Assembly: GCA_934693215.1 (NCBI GenBank)
Contig: CAKUVB010000058.1
Span: 1 to 9,536 of the forward strand
Reading direction: 5' to 3'
DNA: 9,536 nt
DNA from: an uncultured Candidatus Melainabacteria bacterium
GTDB taxonomy: Bacteria; Cyanobacteriota; Vampirovibrionia; Gastranaerophilales; Gastranaerophilaceae
Below, in pieces: positions 7,467 through 9,536 of this stretch; positions within the stretch are counted from its first letter, which is position 1; every line of letters starts with the position of its first letter. The translations under genes were made by a program, and so were the position numbers. A model generated the notes under the pieces. That model saw nothing but the letters and a program-made list of their open reading frames with translations. It did not search any database and was not told the origin of the DNA.

Positions 7467-7493
7467 ATACTTTATATAAATATAGAGTTAAGT
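7467..7493 (+). promoter_or_regulatory. Promoter-like composite motif for the 75-aa gene
   Basis: ATACTTTATATA (7467-7478), five bases, then AGAGTTAAGT (7484-7493), matching the inverted copy at 7390-7363. TATAAA at 7475-7480 fits a -10 box; the predicted transcript start falls inside AGAGTTAAGT, roughly 28 nt before the ATG at 7515. The upstream TTTTTA is a poor -35. The rest of the 194-nt gap between the two small genes is AT-rich and shows nothing else I can name. Confidence 0.5.
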
Positions 7494-7514
7494 ATTTTAT
7501 AGGGATAATTTATA

Positions 7515-7742
7515 ATGGTATCAGGTGCAGATAATATTAATTTCTTTACATTCAGAGGTAAACCTCCAATTCAACCAGTAAAAACAGGTTTTGCAACACC
7601 TGCTCGTGAGGTTGAAAAAACAGGTGTTAACTATGCAAAATATGATGGCAATAAACAACCAAACTTTGCACAGTTTGATACATATCAATCACCAGTAGTA
7701 AAACGTGCCGGTCTTGCAAATGAACTTGACTATATGGCATAA
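7515..7742 (+). CDS. Small unrecognised protein, 75 aa
   Basis: I do not recognise this protein. It opens MVSGADNINFFTFRGKPP, continues with a proline/threonine-containing stretch (QPVKTGFATPAREVEKTG), a polar aromatic middle rich in Asn, Gln and Tyr, and ends in LANELDYMA. There is no signal peptide, membrane helix or cysteine, and the composition suggests an extended or partly disordered chain. Reality is supported by AGGGA nine bases before the ATG, the promoter-like motif upstream, regular codon use resembling the neighbouring synthetase gene, and a strong terminator hairpin 37 nt after the stop. It forms a stand-alone, probably well-expressed transcription unit. Function cannot be inferred. 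Confidence 0.7.
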   Translation: MVSGADNINFFTFRGKPPIQPVKTGFATPAREVEKTGVNYAKYDGNKQPNFAQFDTYQSPVVKRAGLANELDYMA

Positions 7743-7779
7743 AAAATTTAGGATCTGAAAATTAAGTCAGTGAAGTTTA

Positions 7780-7820
7780 AAACGGGCGATTATCAAAAGA
7801 TAATCGCCCGTTTCGTTTTA
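7780..7820. terminator. Strong intrinsic terminator between convergent genes
   Basis: A perfect 15-bp stem (AAACGGGCGATTATC at 7780-7794 with its complement at 7799-7813) closes an AAAA loop and is followed on the plus strand by CGTTTTA. It ends the 75-aa gene. Its symmetry means it could also stop the leftward synthetase transcript, though the T-run on that side is only TTTAAA. Confidence 0.88.
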
Positions 7821-7843
7821 ATTTATTTTGTTTGGTCTATGTA

Positions 7844-9536
7844 TTAGTGGCAACAAGTACAGCAACCACCACAGCATTCAGCTAAAGTTTCTTTAGCTTC
7901 TTCTAAACGAACTTTGATACGTCCGTCTACTGCGATACCTTCACCAGTTTTTTCAGAAATTAACAATGGGTTAATATCTAATTCATCAATGAATTTGAAG
8001 TCATTAACAAGTTGAGATAATCTCAATAATGTTTCTTCGATTTGTTCCATTTGTGCAGGAGTTGTTCCTCTAGCACCTTCTAACAATTTGTAAGCTTTAA
8101 CTGATTTAATCATTTCTTTAGCGTCCATATCTGTTAGAGGAGCAATTCTGAAAGTTACATCTTTCATAACTTCAATAAATACACCACCAAGACCGAACAT
8201 CATCATTGGTCCGTATTGAGGGTCTGTAGCGATACCACAAACCATTTCACGATTACCTTTAACCATTTCTTGAATGATTACACCTTCAAGACCGTCTAAC
8301 AATCCTCTTTCATCAAGTTTTGAAATAAGGTCTTTGTATTCAGCTCTTAGTTGTTCTTCTGATTGGATATTAACTCTTACACCACCAACATCTGTTTTGT
8401 GAGATGTTGTTTTTGATGTCATTTTCATAACAACTGGGTATCCGATAGAGTTACCAATTGCAATTGCTTCTTCTTCATTTGTTGCAAAACCTGATTTACA
8501 AACTCTGATTCCGTAAGCATCAAGAACATCGATTGATTCACGAGTTGTTAATTGAGCTCTACCTTCAGCTAATGAACCTTTGATGATTTCAGCAGCTCTT
8601 ACTTTATCAACATCAAATGTTTTGATTTGACCTTCAGGTCTTTCCATCCATAATCTTTGTTGATTCAATCTGTTCAAACCGTCAGCAGCTTCTTCTGCGT
8701 ACATAAAGAATGGCATATTAACCTTCATATCTGCTAATGTTGAGAAGAATTCACTCTTAGTCATGAATACACCGATAACAGGTTTTTCAGGGTGTTCTGC
8801 TTTGATTTCCATTAAAGCTTTTGCAACATCAATATCTTTCAAACCTAAGAATGGAAGATAAATTGTAATAATCATATCAACGTTTTCATCAGCGATAACT
8901 GTTTCTAATGTTTGTTTATAGTGTTCGATTGGAGCAGATGCAATCATATCGATTGGGTTTTTAACTGATGCAGCTGATGGTAAGAAGCTTCTTAATTTTT
9001 CTTTTGTAGCATCAGAAATCTTAGCGATTTGCATACCATGTTCACAAATAGCATCTGTTGCCATAATACCAGGGCCACCTGAGTTAGTGATAATAGCTAC
9101 TCTATCACCTTTTGGAATAGGGCAGTTAGCAAAAACTTTTGCAGTTGCAAACAAATCTTGCAATGAATATTCTCTGATAACACCTGATTGATTCAATAAT
9201 GCATTTGCAGCTTTATCAGCACCAGCTAAAGAACCGGTGTGAGAAGATGCTGCACTAGCACCTGCAGCTGAACGACCAGCTTTTAAAGCTAAGATAGGTT
9301 TTTTCTTAGAAATTCTTGAAGCTAATTTTCTGAAGTTAGCAGGGTTTTGGATTGATTCCATATAAAGAAGAATTTGTTCTACGTCTTCTTCATTTTCCCA
9401 ATATTCAAGAGCTGTTTCAGCATTTACATCTGCTTGGTTACCGATTGAAATAAATTGTGCAAAACCAAGATTTAAGTCTTTTAAGATGTTAAGAATACCG
9501 CCACCTAAAGCACCTGATTGAGAAACAAAACCAATG
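7844..9536 (-). CDS. ADP-forming acetate/acyl-CoA ligase (fused alpha-beta), N-terminus beyond right edge
   Basis: ADP-forming acyl-CoA synthetase, which converts acyl-CoA, ADP and phosphate to acid, CoA and ATP (or the reverse), used by anaerobes for substrate-level phosphorylation. The 563 visible residues start within the CoA-ligase region (FVSQSGALGGG, SIGNQADVN), continue through the alpha histidine loop SSHTGSLAG and the ITNSGGPGIMATD region, then a C-terminal ATP-grasp half with SHKTDVGGVRV, QEMVKGNREM, GLGGVFIEVMKDVTFRIAPL and DINPLL. The two phosphate-carrying histidines of this family (in SHTG and HKTDVGG) are both present. About 130-150 N-terminal residues (CoA-binding fold) are outside the window. 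Reading is open through 9361-9536, so the ATG at 9361 is not the start. Oddity: the protein ends ECCGGCCTCCH, six cysteines in ten residues. Exact acyl substrate is unknown. Confidence 0.92.
   Translation of the reverse strand, partial: IGFVSQSGALGGGILNILKDLNLGFAQFISIGNQADVNAETALEYWENEEDVEQILLYMESIQNPANFRKLASRISKKKPILALKAGRSAAGASAASSHTGSLAGADKAANALLNQSGVIREYSLQDLFATAKVFANCPIPKGDRVAIITNSGGPGIMATDAICEHGMQIAKISDATKEKLRSFLPSAASVKNPIDMIASAPIEHYKQTLETVIADENVDMIITIYLPFLGLKDIDVAKALMEIKAEHPEKPVIGVFMTKSEFFSTLADMKVNMPFFMYAEEAADGLNRLNQQRLWMERPEGQIKTFDVDKVRAAEIIKGSLAEGRAQLTTRESIDVLDAYGIRVCKSGFATNEEEAIAIGNSIGYPVVMKMTSKTTSHKTDVGGVRVNIQSEEQLRAEYKDLISKLDERGLLDGLEGVIIQEMVKGNREMVCGIATDPQYGPMMMFGLGGVFIEVMKDVTFRIAPLTDMDAKEMIKSVKAYKLLEGARGTTPAQMEQIEETLLRLSQLVNDFKFIDELDINPLLISEKTGEGIAVDGRIKVRLEEAKETLAECCGGCCTCCH

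Noticed and set aside
7844..9361. Acyl-CoA synthetase starting at ATG 9361
   Set aside because: The frame is open to the right edge and encodes the conserved FVSQSGALG and GNQADV motifs.

Overview
This is an AT-rich bacterial window with short intergenic gaps and mostly good Shine-Dalgarno sites. TGA acts as a stop, with one recoded exception in prfB. The mix of genes (a FliO-type flagellar export protein, a NeuB-like sugar-acid synthase, a fused ADP-forming acyl-CoA synthetase, an orphan PAS histidine kinase, a cyanobacterial/Firmicute-style aspartokinase and small unrecognised proteins) and the base composition suggest an anaerobic gut-type bacterium. Gastranaerophilales (Melainabacteria) is my best guess, at about even odds. 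That is an impression, not a computed result.

Left part, 1-4005, minus strand: a tight five-gene run, in transcription order fliO-like, NeuB-like synthase, KdsC-like HAD phosphatase, a protein made of about twelve TPR repeats, and aspartokinase (cut by the left edge). Gaps are 4 and 9 nt, followed by a 19-nt overlap and a 1-nt stop/start overlap (TAGTG), so translational coupling is likely. The two sugar-acid genes could supply a nonulosonic acid for surface or flagellin glycosylation, and FliO hints at flagella. The aspartokinase looks like a housekeeping passenger. The NeuB-like protein ends exactly where the usual C-terminal SAF domain should begin.

Middle, 4006-7101: a membrane HAMP-PAS histidine kinase is transcribed divergently from fliO across a 74-nt gap that holds overlapping extended -10 boxes. 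Convergent to it, only 3 nt away, lies a flavodoxin-family oxidoreductase with a four-cysteine motif. It sits downstream of prfB (release factor 2). prfB is encoded in two frames, with a textbook +1 frameshift site (SD-like AAGGAG, CTT TGA C). The full gene starts at 7101, and the product is 353 aa.

Right part, 7102-9536: two small unrecognised genes (63 and 75 codons) point away from each other across a 194-nt AT-rich gap. Each has the same composite promoter-like motif (ATACTTTATATA, 5-6 nt, AGAGTTAAGT) in inverted orientation. A strong 15-bp hairpin separates the rightward small gene from a convergent ADP-forming acyl-CoA synthetase. That synthetase runs off the right edge and carries an unusual cysteine-rich C-terminal tail. 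No stretch longer than 300 bases lacks a gene, and I see no tRNA, rRNA, CRISPR array or insertion sequence.
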